From: Maricaulis sp965228215
Lineage (GTDB): Bacteria > Pseudomonadota > Alphaproteobacteria > Caulobacterales > Maricaulaceae
DNA: 64,000 bases
Reading direction: 5' to 3'
Assembly (NCBI GenBank): GCA_965228215.1
Contig: OZ245800.1
Location: forward strand, 2,604,001 to 2,668,000
The notes beneath the pieces were generated by a model. It searched no databases, was not told the origin of the DNA, and saw only the letters and a list, made by a program, of their open reading frames with translations. Below are positions 18,721 through 28,280 of this stretch, piece after piece. Within the stretch, counting starts at the first letter, position 1. Every line of letters begins with the position of its first letter. Both the position numbers and the translations under genes were made by a program.

Positions 18721-18765
18721 ACGCGCCACACGCGGAGGAGCGCTCCTCCTAGGTGTGACGCGCGT
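18721..18765 (+). repeat. Long inverted repeat in the iscR leader
   Basis: A perfect 16-base palindrome, GGAGGAGC followed by GCTCCTCC (18734-18749), is flanked by a second complementary pair, CACAC (18727-18731) with GTGTG (18753-18757). Weaker outer pairing extends it towards 18721 and 18765. No T-run follows. It may be a leader hairpin in the iscR mRNA or a second protein-binding site just downstream of the IscR box. Confidence 0.6.
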
Positions 18766-18813
18766 CTTAGCATGATCAGTGCGCAAGATGCGAGCGTTTA
18801 AGGAGGTAATTTC

Positions 18814-19284
18814 ATGAAGCTTAGCACCAAGGGCCGCTACGCCGTGATGGCGATGGCCGATCTGGCGCAGGCCAGCAGTGCCGGACCGGTAACGCTCAGC
18901 GATATCGCGTCACGCCAGTCGATTTCTCTCTCCTATCTGGAACAATTGTTCGCCAAGCTGCGACGTGCCGACATCGTGTCGAGCGTGCGCGGGCCCGGCG
19001 GAGGCTACAAGCTGAGCCGCGGAATCAATGAAACGCGGATTTCAGACATCATCCTCGCCGTGGACGAACCGCTCAGCGCGACCCGCTGTTCGGAGGCCAA
19101 GGGCTGTCTGGCCGATGGCCGCCGTTGCATCACCCACGACTTGTGGGATGAGCTGGGCCGGCACATCTTCTTGTTCCTCAGTTCGATCACCCTCCAGGAT
19201 GTGCTGGATCGCCGCCTGCTCGGTGCCGCCAGCGGCGCTGTGGGCCGGATCGAGCGCGATCGGGAAATTCAGGCCGCGGAATAA
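18814..19284 (+). CDS. iscR: Rrf2-family iron-sulfur cluster regulator IscR
   Basis: A 156-residue winged-helix regulator that senses Fe-S status. The DNA-binding domain is near residues 1-65 (MKLSTKGRYAVMAMADLA, then SYLEQLFAKLRRADIVSSVRG). Cluster ligands are Cys92, Cys98, Cys105 and His108, matching E. coli IscR (92, 98, 104, 107) apart from a one-residue insertion. It has a strong AAGGAGG ribosome binding site. It is the first gene of the SUF operon and probably binds the box at 18690. Confidence 0.95.
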   Translation: MKLSTKGRYAVMAMADLAQASSAGPVTLSDIASRQSISLSYLEQLFAKLRRADIVSSVRGPGGGYKLSRGINETRISDIILAVDEPLSATRCSEAKGCLADGRRCITHDLWDELGRHIFLFLSSITLQDVLDRRLLGAASGAVGRIERDREIQAAE

Positions 19285-19287
19285 TCC

Positions 19288-20423
19288 ATGTCCGTCTATC
19301 TGGACCATAATGCCAGCACGACCGTGCGGCCGTCCGTGATTGCGCTGATGTCCGACGTGCTTGCCGAGAACGGCAATCCGTCCTCCGTGCATGCGCACGG
19401 GCAGGGCGCGCGTGCGCGTGTCGAGACGGCGCGTCGCCAGGTCGGCAAGGCGCTGTGTGCCCGCCCCGAAGACGTGATCTTCACCGGTTGCGGCACGGAG
19501 GCGCTGAACCTGGCGATCACGAGCGCCATTGCCGCCGGCGGTGTCGAACGCCTGCTCGTGTCCAGCATCGAGCATGAAGCGGTCGCCGAGACAGCCAAGG
19601 CCAGCGGCCTCATCGTCGAGGAAATCCCGGTCGATGCGACGGGGATCGTGAAGCTGGACGTCCTCGCCGAGGCGCTCTCGCGTCCGGGCAAGGCCCTGGT
19701 GGGGCTGATGCTGGCCAATAACGAGATCGGAACGATCCAGCCGGTCAATGAAGCTGGCGCGCTGGTGCGCGAGGCTGGCGGCTTGTTCCTGGTTGATGCG
19801 ATCCAGGCCGCGGGCAAGATCCCGGTGGATTTCGCGGCGATCGGTGCGGACTACATGGCCATCTCGGCCCATAAATTCGGCGGACCGCAAGGCGTCGGTG
19901 CCTTGCTGGCTGCCTGCGATGCCCCGATGTCGCGCCATAATCATGGCGGTGGGCAGGAACAGGGCCGCCGGGCCGGAACGCTGAATGCGGCCGGTATCGC
20001 AGCTCTGGGCCTGGCCCTGGAAGAAGCCGTCGCCGAGCTCGACAGCTTTGCAGGTCTCGCCGACTGGCGCGACGAGATGCAGGCCGCGATCAAAAAGGCC
20101 GCGCCGAATGTCCAGGTATTGGGCGAGGGCGCACCCCGTTTGCCAAACACATTATCTCTCGCTGTGCCGGGCTGGCGCGGTGAAACCCAGGTCATGGCCC
20201 TGGATCTCGAGAATATTTCCATCAGCGCCGGATCGGCTTGCTCGTCGGGCAAGGCGAAGGCCTCGAAAATGGGTACGGCGCTGGATCTGCCGGACGACCG
20301 GTCCGACGGTGTCGTGCGCATCAGCCTGGGCTGGTCCTCGGACCGTGCTGATGTTGACGCATTGATCACGGCCTGGACACAGGCGTATGAGCGCGCAAGC
20401 AAGACTATGAAGGTGAGTGCCTG

Positions 20424-20424
<1 letters not shown>
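19288..20424 (+). CDS. iscS: Cysteine desulfurase, IscS/NifS type
   Basis: A 378-residue PLP enzyme that takes sulfur from cysteine as a protein persulfide for Fe-S assembly. The N-terminus VYLDHNASTTVRP, the PLP lysine in SAHKFGGPQG, and the active-site cysteine Cys318 in the flexible loop GSACSSGKAKAS mark it as class I (IscS/NifS), unlike the class II SufS encoded later in the same operon. It starts 3 bases after iscR and its TGA overlaps the sufB ATG by one base. Confidence 0.93.
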
Positions 20425-21898
<1,474 letters not shown>

Positions 21899-21899
<1 letters not shown>

Positions 21900-22570
21900 T
21901 GTGGACGACGATTTCTGTACTGGCGGGGCTTGTGGCCACGCAGGATTATTCCCAACCCGATTTCACGCATGATGAGGGCCTGCCCTGGTGCGACATGATC
22001 CAGTTTTCCGGTGAGCACGAGGATTGTGCGCTGACGCTGGAAGACGGACGTGTGCTGGAATTCGACTACACCGCCAATGGCGCCGAGGATGAGTGGGGCG
22101 AGAGCGCGACCGCGCTGACCGTCACTTTCTACACGCGGGCCGGCCGTGCGCTGCAGACCATCGAGGAAACCGTCGGCCGGACCTTTGGCTATCCGGAAAT
22201 CGCCGATATCGACAATGATGGCGATGAAGAGCTGATGATCGCCACCTATACCGGCAATGTGAACACGACCTGGTCGGTCTGGCAGCAGACGCCCGAGGGT
22301 TTCGTGGCGGCCGGCGAAGTGGGCGGCCTGGGCCTGGAATACAATGAGGACACGGGTTTCGCGACGATCTCCTCGCGCGGCAGCGCCTCCAGCTGGTCGA
22401 TCGAGGCCTATCAGCTGACTACGGACGGTCTCGTCTCGGTCTACACGCTGAATTCCGACCTCTACACGATGAATTGCTCGGTGGATGAAGGCCCGGTCTT
22501 CGCCGCAAGCGATCTCGATGCTGCTGCGATGGAAGCCGATTGCGAAGCCGGGATGGGAGAGGACGAATGA
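21899..22570 (+). CDS. Hypothetical acidic protein with an EF-hand-like/FG-GAP motif, in the SUF operon
   Basis: A 223-residue acidic protein that I do not recognise. Residues 1-14 are hydrophobic (MWTTISVLAGLVAT) and may be a short signal sequence, although the usual N-terminal basic residue is missing. Residues about 101-110 read DIDNDGDEEL, a calcium-binding loop of the FG-GAP/dockerin type within a beta-rich sequence. Three cysteines (CDM, EDC, MNC) are spaced as if for disulfides. A strong GAGGGGAG site inside the end of sufB precedes its ATG, and its stop overlaps the next start (ATGA). It is translationally coupled to SUF genes yet looks exported. Confidence 0.7.
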
Positions 22571-23064
22571 TCCGCGCCATCCTGACCATTCTGGGCGGAT
22601 TGTCGGTCTCGGGCTGTGTTGTGCTCGCCGATACCGCCGATCTCGATCTCGATTACGACTGGGAACGTGACGAGGGCATCACGACCTATCGCGTTGACGG
22701 CCTGCCGGAATGGGCGCCGTTCAGCTCGGTCGTGCGCGCAGGCGATACGCTGCATGTCTCGGGTCATCTGGGCCGCTATCCCGGCACCACGACGATTGTC
22801 GAGGGCGGAGCAGGGCCTGAGACCACGCAGACCATGGCCAATATCGCGACTTCGCTCAGCCTGGCCGGCGCAAGCCTGCAGGACCTGGTCTCCTGCACGG
22901 TCTATCTGACCGACATGGCCGATTATGACGCCATGAACACCGCCTATGCCGCCGCGCTGGAGGGGCATCAGCCCGCGCGCGTGACGGCCGGCGTGGCAGG
23001 CCTGGCTCTGGGTGCGCGGGTGGAGATCTCCTGCCTGGCCCACGCGCCGGAGGGCGAGAAGTGA
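22567..23064 (+). CDS. RidA-family lipoprotein
   Basis: A 165-residue protein with a lipobox at the N-terminus (GGLSVSGC, Cys17) followed by a RidA (YjgF/YER057c/UK114) domain. RidA proteins hydrolyse reactive enamine/imine intermediates released by PLP enzymes, normally in the cytoplasm. The family signature is present near the C-terminus (PARVTAG, then ALGARVEI), including the arginine that binds the substrate carboxylate. ATG 22567 overlaps the preceding stop and places the signal peptide at residue 1. A longer frame from 22540 would bury the lipobox. A lipid-anchored RidA inside an Fe-S operon is unusual. Confidence 0.82.
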   Translation: MIRAILTILGGLSVSGCVVLADTADLDLDYDWERDEGITTYRVDGLPEWAPFSSVVRAGDTLHVSGHLGRYPGTTTIVEGGAGPETTQTMANIATSLSLAGASLQDLVSCTVYLTDMADYDAMNTAYAAALEGHQPARVTAGVAGLALGARVEISCLAHAPEGEK

Positions 23065-23549
23065 GCAATGAGCCCGTCATCCATGTCGACGAGGTCCCGC
23101 TGGAGGATTTCGGCCATGGCGAGGATTTCGCGGCCCAGCTGGGCCGTATCGGTCCTGTCGTGGGCATGGAACAGCTCGGCTGCATGCTGACGATCGTGCC
23201 GCCGGGCAAGAAGGCCTTTCCCTTCCACAATCACCACGTGATCGAGGAAGCCGCGGTCATTCTCGAAGGCGAGGGCGAGCTGCGCCATGGCGAGGCGCGC
23301 CGCGGGGTGAAGGCCGGTGATGTCATCGCCATGCCGGCAGGCGGGCGCGACAAGGCGCACCAATTGATCAATTCGGGCGACAGCCCGCTGAAATACCTGT
23401 GTTTTTCCACGATGCAGAAGACTGATGTCGTGGAATATCCGGATTCCAACAAGGTCGGGGCCATCACCTGGGATGCTGCCTCCGGCGAACCAACATTCCG
23501 CCACCGCGCCATCGCGCAGGAAGTGGATTACTGGGAAGGTGAAGACTAG
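23061..23549 (+). CDS. Cupin-domain protein in the SUF operon
   Basis: A 162-residue single-domain cupin. The metal-binding motif 1 is FPFHNHHVIEEAAVILEGEGE, one residue longer than quoted elsewhere; its key ligands are the His residues of HNHH and the Glu of IEEA. Motif 2 is GDVIAMPAGGRDKAHQLINSG, with His as the last ligand. The GTG start overlaps the RidA stop (GTGA) and the stop overlaps the sufC start (TAGTG). No signal peptide is visible. The family binds small molecules or acts as an isomerase/dioxygenase; no specific reaction can be assigned. Its coupling to sufC suggests a role tied to Fe-S assembly or stress. Confidence 0.82.
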   Translation: MSNEPVIHVDEVPLEDFGHGEDFAAQLGRIGPVVGMEQLGCMLTIVPPGKKAFPFHNHHVIEEAAVILEGEGELRHGEARRGVKAGDVIAMPAGGRDKAHQLINSGDSPLKYLCFSTMQKTDVVEYPDSNKVGAITWDAASGEPTFRHRAIAQEVDYWEGED

Positions 23550-24313
23550 TGCTGACGATCAAGGACCTCCACTGCAAGGTTGAAACCGCTGACGGTGAAG
23601 ACAAGGCAATCCTCAACGGACTTTCCCTGGAAGTTCCGGCGGGGGAGGTGCATGCCATCATGGGCCCCAACGGCTCCGGCAAATCGACGCTCTCCTATGC
23701 CGTGACGGGTCGTGACGGATACGATGTGACCGGCGGTTCGCTGAGCTTTGCCGGCGAGGATATCGGCGAGCTGGAACCGGAAGAACGGGCGGCCAAGGGC
23801 CTCTATCTGTCCTTCCAGTATCCGGTCGAAATCCCGGGTGTTCCGACCCTGACCTTCCTCAAGGAGGCGCTGAATGCCCAGCGCGCGGCACGCGGCGAAG
23901 AGGATATGTCCGCTCCCGAATTCATGAAATGTATCAAAGAAAAAGCGAAGCAGTTGAATGTATCGCTTGAGATGTTGAAGCGGCCTGTAAATGTCGGTTT
24001 TTCCGGTGGGGAAAAAAAGCGTCTGGAGATTTTGCAGGCCCTAGTGCTCGAGCCGAAATTCCTCATCCTGGATGAAACTGATTCCGGTCTCGACATCGAT
24101 GCCCTGAAGACGGTCGCCGAGGGTGTGAACACGCTGCGCTCGCCGGATCGCGGCATGCTGGTCATCACCCACTACCAGCGTCTGCTCGACTACATCAAAC
24201 CCGACGTCGTGCACGTGATGGCGGCTGGCCGGATCGTGAAATCCGGCGGCCCGGAACTCGCCCACGAGCTGGAAGCCGAGGGTTACGACAAATATCTCGG
24301 CGAGGTGGCCTGA
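23549..24313 (+). CDS. sufC: Fe-S assembly ATPase SufC
   Basis: A 254-residue ABC-type ATPase that drives conformational change of the SufBC2D scaffold. The Walker A (GPNGSGKST), ABC signature (FSGGEKKRLEIL), Walker B/D-loop (FLILDETDSGLDID) and switch His (VITHYQR) are intact. It starts with GTG inside the cupin stop and its TGA overlaps the sufD ATG. Confidence 0.96.
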   Translation: MLTIKDLHCKVETADGEDKAILNGLSLEVPAGEVHAIMGPNGSGKSTLSYAVTGRDGYDVTGGSLSFAGEDIGELEPEERAAKGLYLSFQYPVEIPGVPTLTFLKEALNAQRAARGEEDMSAPEFMKCIKEKAKQLNVSLEMLKRPVNVGFSGGEKKRLEILQALVLEPKFLILDETDSGLDIDALKTVAEGVNTLRSPDRGMLVITHYQRLLDYIKPDVVHVMAAGRIVKSGGPELAHELEAEGYDKYLGEVA

Positions 24314-25335
24314 TGGGCGTCATCACGCATACACCGGCCGAAAAGGCCCTGATCGACCTGCTGGACGGTGCCGAAGACTGGCGCGCAGCGGCTCGCCAGG
24401 CCGTGATCGAGCATGGATTGCCCACCAAACGCGCCGAGGCGTGGAAGTGGAGCGATCTGCGCCGTGCGGCGCAGGGTATCGAAACCGCCGGTGAGGCCGG
24501 TTTTGATTGCGGCGAGACGCTGACCCTCGACGGTTCGACGATCCGGCAAATCCGTCTGACAGCCACGCCGGGTGTTTCCGTGGCTTCGCTGGAAATCATT
24601 GTTCCTGCAGGTGTTTCCGCTGTTCTCGAGGAGGTCCACGAGATTGCTGATGGTGCCATGCCGTCAGTGCGCATCGAGATCTCGCTGGGCGAGGGCGCCA
24701 GCCTGGACCGGATTATCCGTTCGGATATCGCTGAAGGCGCCGTCTCTGTCGTGCGTTCGCGTATCGACCTCGCTGCCGGCGCAACGATCCGCCAGTCCAC
24801 GCTGAGCTTCGGCTCGAAACTCTCGCGCCACGAAACCCATGTCACACATGCCGGTGAGGGCGCCGAAGCCCATATCGGCGGCGTCTACCTGCTTGAAGAA
24901 GGCCGGCACGCCGATTTCACCTCCACCGTCACCCATACCGGACCGGGCGGGATTACCCGCCAGCTCGTGAAGGGCGCGGCCATGGCGCAGGCCCGGGGCG
25001 TGTTCCAGGGCAAGTTCAAGGTCGAACAGGCCGCGCAGCAGACCGACGCTCAGATGACGCACCGGGCCCTCATGCTCGACGAGCGCGCCGAGATCGACGC
25101 CAAGCCCGAACTCGAAATCTATGCCGATGACGTCCAGTGTGCCCACGGCAATGCGCTGGGTGCGATCGACGAGACGGCGCTCTTCTACATGCGCCAGCGC
25201 GGCATTCCCGAGATCCGCGCCCGTGCCCTCCTGATCGAGAGCTTCCTCGCGGAACCCTTCGACATGATCACGGATGAAGGCCTGCGCGACAGTCTGCGCA
25301 CGCAATTGCAGGAACGCCTGGAGCGGATTGCATGA
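24313..25335 (+). CDS. sufD: Fe-S assembly protein SufD
   Basis: A 340-residue SufD, the partner of SufB in the scaffold. It has an N-terminal helical part (about 1-90), a beta-helix core (about 100-260) and the C-terminal signature LFYMRQRGIPEIRARALLIES, parallel to that of SufB. SufD-specific features such as KPELEIYADDVQCAHGN, with the conserved Cys and His, are present. It is followed by a 208-base gap filled by a palindromic repeat element before sufS. Confidence 0.94.
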   Translation: MGVITHTPAEKALIDLLDGAEDWRAAARQAVIEHGLPTKRAEAWKWSDLRRAAQGIETAGEAGFDCGETLTLDGSTIRQIRLTATPGVSVASLEIIVPAGVSAVLEEVHEIADGAMPSVRIEISLGEGASLDRIIRSDIAEGAVSVVRSRIDLAAGATIRQSTLSFGSKLSRHETHVTHAGEGAEAHIGGVYLLEEGRHADFTSTVTHTGPGGITRQLVKGAAMAQARGVFQGKFKVEQAAQQTDAQMTHRALMLDERAEIDAKPELEIYADDVQCAHGNALGAIDETALFYMRQRGIPEIRARALLIESFLAEPFDMITDEGLRDSLRTQLQERLERIA

Positions 25336-25355
25336 TGATCGTGGCTGTTAACTGG

Positions 25356-25488
25356 CCTCCCCCGTGGACGGGGGAGGTGTCCCGCCGGGACGGAGGGGGG
25401 AAGCGCAGGACGAGCCGTCTGCGGCGATACCCCCCTCAGTCATCGCCCCCTTCTGGCCCGCTGACAGCTCCCCCGCCCGCGGGGGAGC
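25356..25488. repeat. Palindromic repeat element between sufD and sufS
   Basis: The element is built from small hairpins in a larger inverted repeat. CCTCCCCC (25356-25363) pairs with GGGGGAGG (25370-25377). GAGGGGGG (25393-25400) pairs with CCCCCCTC (25430-25437). GCTCCCCC (25467-25474) pairs with GGGGGAGC (25481-25488). The left and right units are inverted copies of one another. Elements of this C-run/G-run kind occur scattered between genes in Caulobacterales-like genomes, but copies elsewhere were not searchable here. A 71-codon frame across it is not considered real. Confidence 0.75.
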
Positions 25489-25543
25489 CCGAATTGCGCC
25501 GAGCCCGTTTTGCCGGTGAACCTATTCAAATGAGGGTATCGAT

Positions 25544-26785
25544 ATGACCGCTGTGTCCACTATCACGCCCAAGCTCGACATCAACGCTATCCGGCGTGAA
25601 TTCCCGATCCTGCAGCGCGAGATCAACGGCAATCCGCTGGTCTATCTCGACAGCGCAGCCTCGGCCCAGAAGCCGGGATTCGTGATCGAGAGCGTGGCGG
25701 GCGTCTATCGTGCGTCCTACGCCAATGTGCATCGCGGCCTGCACACGCTGGCCAATGAGACCACCGAGGCCTTCGAGGCGGCGCGCGATGATGTGCGGCG
25801 TTTTCTCAATGCACCCCGGGTCGAGCAGATCGTTTTCACGCGCGGTACGACCGAGGCCATCAATCTGCTTGCTGCCAGTTTCGGCCAATTGTTGAAAAGC
25901 GGCGACGAGATCCTGATCTCGCAGATGGAACATCATTCCAACATCGTGCCCTGGCGCCTGATGGCGGACCGTATCGGTGCCGTTCTGCGCTGGGTGCCGG
26001 TCACGGATGCCGGCGAGCTCGATTATCAACAACTGGCAGAAATGATCGGCGAGAAGACCAAACTGGTCGCCATTACGCACATGTCAAACGTGCTCGGCAC
26101 GGTCACGGACGCCAAGCGCATCGTCGATCTGGCCCACGCGGCCGGCGTGCCTGCGATGCTGGACGGTTCGCAGTCGGCGGTCCACCTGCCGATCGACGTG
26201 CAGGCGCTGGGCTGTGACTTCTTCGTCTTCACGGGCCACAAGCTTTACGGACCCAGCGGTATCGGTGCGCTCTACGCCGCGGATGACTGGCTGGACCGGC
26301 TACCGCCCTACATGGGCGGCGGCGAAATGATCGCGGATGTCTATGAGGACCGCGTGACCTTTGCCGATGTGCCGCACAAGTTTGAAGCCGGCACGCCCGC
26401 CATTGCCGACGCGATCGGCCTGGGCGCCGCCATCCGCTGGCTGGAACGCCATGACCGCGTGGCGGTGATGGAGCATGAGCGCGCCTTGCTGGACCGGGCA
26501 ACCGCCGGCCTGGCCGACATGGATGGTGTACACATCATCGGCACCGCCCAGGACAAGGGCGCCGTCATCAGTTTCGATATCGACGGCGCGCATGCGCATG
26601 ATGTGGCGCAATTGCTCGACAAATACGGCGTTGCCGTGCGAGCAGGGCATCACTGCGCCCAGCCGCTGATGGCGCGCATGGGTGTCAGCTCGACAGCACG
26701 CGCCAGTTTCGGCATCTACAACACACTCGACGAGGCCGATGCATTCATCGATGCATTGAAAAAGGCCCGCAGCTTCCTCATCTAG
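25544..26785 (+). CDS. sufS: Cysteine desulfurase SufS (class II)
   Basis: A 413-residue class II PLP cysteine desulfurase. Hallmarks are the N-terminal YLDSAASAQKP, the motif HHSNIVPW, the PLP lysine in FTGHKLYGPSGIG, and the active-site Cys371 in RAGHHCAQPLM. The ATG has GAGGG upstream, so it can start translation independently of sufD. It is the second desulfurase in the operon. No sufE or sufU partner gene is visible in the window. Confidence 0.95.
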   Translation: MTAVSTITPKLDINAIRREFPILQREINGNPLVYLDSAASAQKPGFVIESVAGVYRASYANVHRGLHTLANETTEAFEAARDDVRRFLNAPRVEQIVFTRGTTEAINLLAASFGQLLKSGDEILISQMEHHSNIVPWRLMADRIGAVLRWVPVTDAGELDYQQLAEMIGEKTKLVAITHMSNVLGTVTDAKRIVDLAHAAGVPAMLDGSQSAVHLPIDVQALGCDFFVFTGHKLYGPSGIGALYAADDWLDRLPPYMGGGEMIADVYEDRVTFADVPHKFEAGTPAIADAIGLGAAIRWLERHDRVAVMEHERALLDRATAGLADMDGVHIIGTAQDKGAVISFDIDGAHAHDVAQLLDKYGVAVRAGHHCAQPLMARMGVSSTARASFGIYNTLDEADAFIDALKKARSFLI

Positions 26786-26793
26786 GACGGATC

Positions 26794-27252
26794 ATGACCG
26801 AAAGCCCGAACAGAGATGTGATCGATCTTTCCGGCGGCGCCCAAACACCCGCGCCGGCCGAGATCGAGACGCCGAGCGAAGCACCGGCGGATGGCGCTTC
26901 CGACGCACCGGCGAAGTCCGGCGAAAGCGCGATTCCGGCTGACGAGCTGGCGCGCATCACCGATGACGTCGTCGAGGCATTGAAGACGATCTATGATCCG
27001 GAAATTCCCGTTGATATTTATGAGCTTGGCCTGATCTACAAGGTCGATCTCGAAGACGATCGCACCCTGCAGGTCCAGATGACGCTGACCGCGCCGGGCT
27101 GCCCGGTTGCCGGTGAAATGCCGGGCTGGGTGCAGGAAGCGGTCGAACGCGTCGACGGCGTCGACAAGGCGCTGGTCGAACTCACTTTCGACCCGCCCTG
27201 GACGCCGGCGCGCATGTCGGATGAGGCGCGTCTTGCGCTGAACATGTTCTAG
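26794..27252 (+). CDS. sufT: SufT/MIP18-family Fe-S assembly protein
   Basis: A 152-residue protein with a disordered Ala/Pro/Glu-rich N-terminal extension (about residues 1-48) and a DUF59/MIP18 domain (about 50-150). The domain shows TIYDPEIPVDIYELGLIY and the cysteine-containing TLTAPGCPVAGEMP. SufT-type proteins act in maturation of Fe-S proteins, especially under high demand. It starts 8 bases after sufS. Confidence 0.9.
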   Translation: MTESPNRDVIDLSGGAQTPAPAEIETPSEAPADGASDAPAKSGESAIPADELARITDDVVEALKTIYDPEIPVDIYELGLIYKVDLEDDRTLQVQMTLTAPGCPVAGEMPGWVQEAVERVDGVDKALVELTFDPPWTPARMSDEARLALNMF

Positions 27253-27262
27253 GAGCCAGGCG

Positions 27263-27616
27263 ATGCGAGAACGTCCCAAGGCCGTCACCCTGACCGATGC
27301 CGCTGCCGAGCGCGTAAAGGCGCTGATGGCCCAGCGCGAGGCCGGCTATCTGCGCGTTGGCGTGAAGAATGGCGGCTGCGCCGGCATGGAATACCAGATG
27401 GAATATGTCGAGGCGCCCGAGGCGCTCGACGAGCGCGTGGAAGACAAGGGCGTCGAGATCGTCCTTGAATCCAAGGCTTTGCTCTTCCTGCTCGGTACGG
27501 AAATTGACTACGAGATCACACCGCTGCACGCCAAATTCGTGTTCAACAATCCGAACCAGACCGATGCGTGCGGCTGTGGTGAGAGCGTGACGATCATTCC
27601 GGTCAAGGAAATCTGA
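27263..27616 (+). CDS. sufA: A-type Fe-S carrier protein SufA
   Basis: A 117-residue HesB/IscA-type carrier that receives clusters from the SufBCD scaffold and hands them to target proteins. The three conserved cysteines are present: NGGCAGMEY and the C-terminal DACGCGES. The first few residues (MRERPKAVTLTDAAAERVK) match the family start. It starts 10 bases after sufT and ends 4 bases before the last gene of the operon. Confidence 0.95.
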   Translation: MRERPKAVTLTDAAAERVKALMAQREAGYLRVGVKNGGCAGMEYQMEYVEAPEALDERVEDKGVEIVLESKALLFLLGTEIDYEITPLHAKFVFNNPNQTDACGCGESVTIIPVKEI

Positions 27617-27620
27617 CGCC

Positions 27621-28211
27621 ATGCAGCTTCTCGTCTCCGACACCTCGCCCTATGCCCGCAAGTGCCGGATTTTGCTGCGAGAACTGAACCTTCTGCAGCG
27701 CGTCACCGAGACTGATGCGCATCCTTTCCAGGATGGCGAAACGCTGTTGTCGGCCAATCCTCTCGGCCGTGTGCCGTGCCTCGTCATGGATGACGGGCGC
27801 GCGCTGACCGAGAGCACGGTCATTGCGGCCTATCTCAACGAGACTGCCGAGCAATCCTGGACGAGTGACTGGGATGACCGGCGACTTGAAGCGCTGGGCA
27901 CCGGTCTTATCGATCTGGCTGTCGGCCGCCGGGTCGAGATGGTGCGGGACAAGGCGATCTACAGTGATTACTGGCTCGGCCGCCGCGAGCGCGGCATCGG
28001 GCGGGCGCTCGATCAGCTCGAGGCCGAGTGCGAAACGGGTATTGAGCGTGCCAGTCTAGGTGCGCTGACCATCACCACGGCCTTGTCCTATCTGGATTTC
28101 CGCTATCCGGAAGCCGGTTGGCGGGAGGGTCGACCGAATCTGCGGGCTCTCTTTGAGGGCTGGGCCGCACGAGAGGCGTTCACGGCCACCGAACCGCCGG
28201 CTGACGCCTGA
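27621..28211 (+). CDS. Glutathione S-transferase-like protein, last gene of the SUF operon
   Basis: A 196-residue GST-fold protein with an N-terminal thioredoxin-like domain. The start VSDTSPYARKCRILLREL, the cis-Pro region GRVPCLVMDDG and the glutathione-binding LTESTVIAAYLNE are clear. An all-helical C-terminal domain follows. The likely catalytic residue is Ser7 of TSPYARK. The substrate is unknown. It lies 4 bases after sufA and before the operon terminator, so it is cotranscribed with Fe-S assembly genes. Confidence 0.88.
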   Translation: MQLLVSDTSPYARKCRILLRELNLLQRVTETDAHPFQDGETLLSANPLGRVPCLVMDDGRALTESTVIAAYLNETAEQSWTSDWDDRRLEALGTGLIDLAVGRRVEMVRDKAIYSDYWLGRRERGIGRALDQLEAECETGIERASLGALTITTALSYLDFRYPEAGWREGRPNLRALFEGWAAREAFTATEPPADA

Positions 28212-28230
28212 ACCCATGACAACGCACAAG

Positions 28231-28262
28231 AAAAAGGCCCGCGATTGCGGGCCTTTTTGCTG
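28231..28262 (+). terminator. Bidirectional intrinsic terminator at the end of the SUF operon
   Basis: AAAAAGGCCCGC and GCGGGCCTTTTT flank a 4-base ATTG loop. Arms with A-run and T-run on both strands let it serve the SUF operon and the convergent diguanylate cyclase gene ending at 28281. Confidence 0.95.
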
Positions 28263-28280
28263 GAACCGGCTTGGCAGGGG

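Noticed and set aside
25332..25547. A 71-codon plus-strand frame between sufD and sufS
   Set aside because: It runs through the palindromic repeat element, has biased Pro/Arg/Gly content caused by the C-runs and G-runs, and shows no protein-like pattern.
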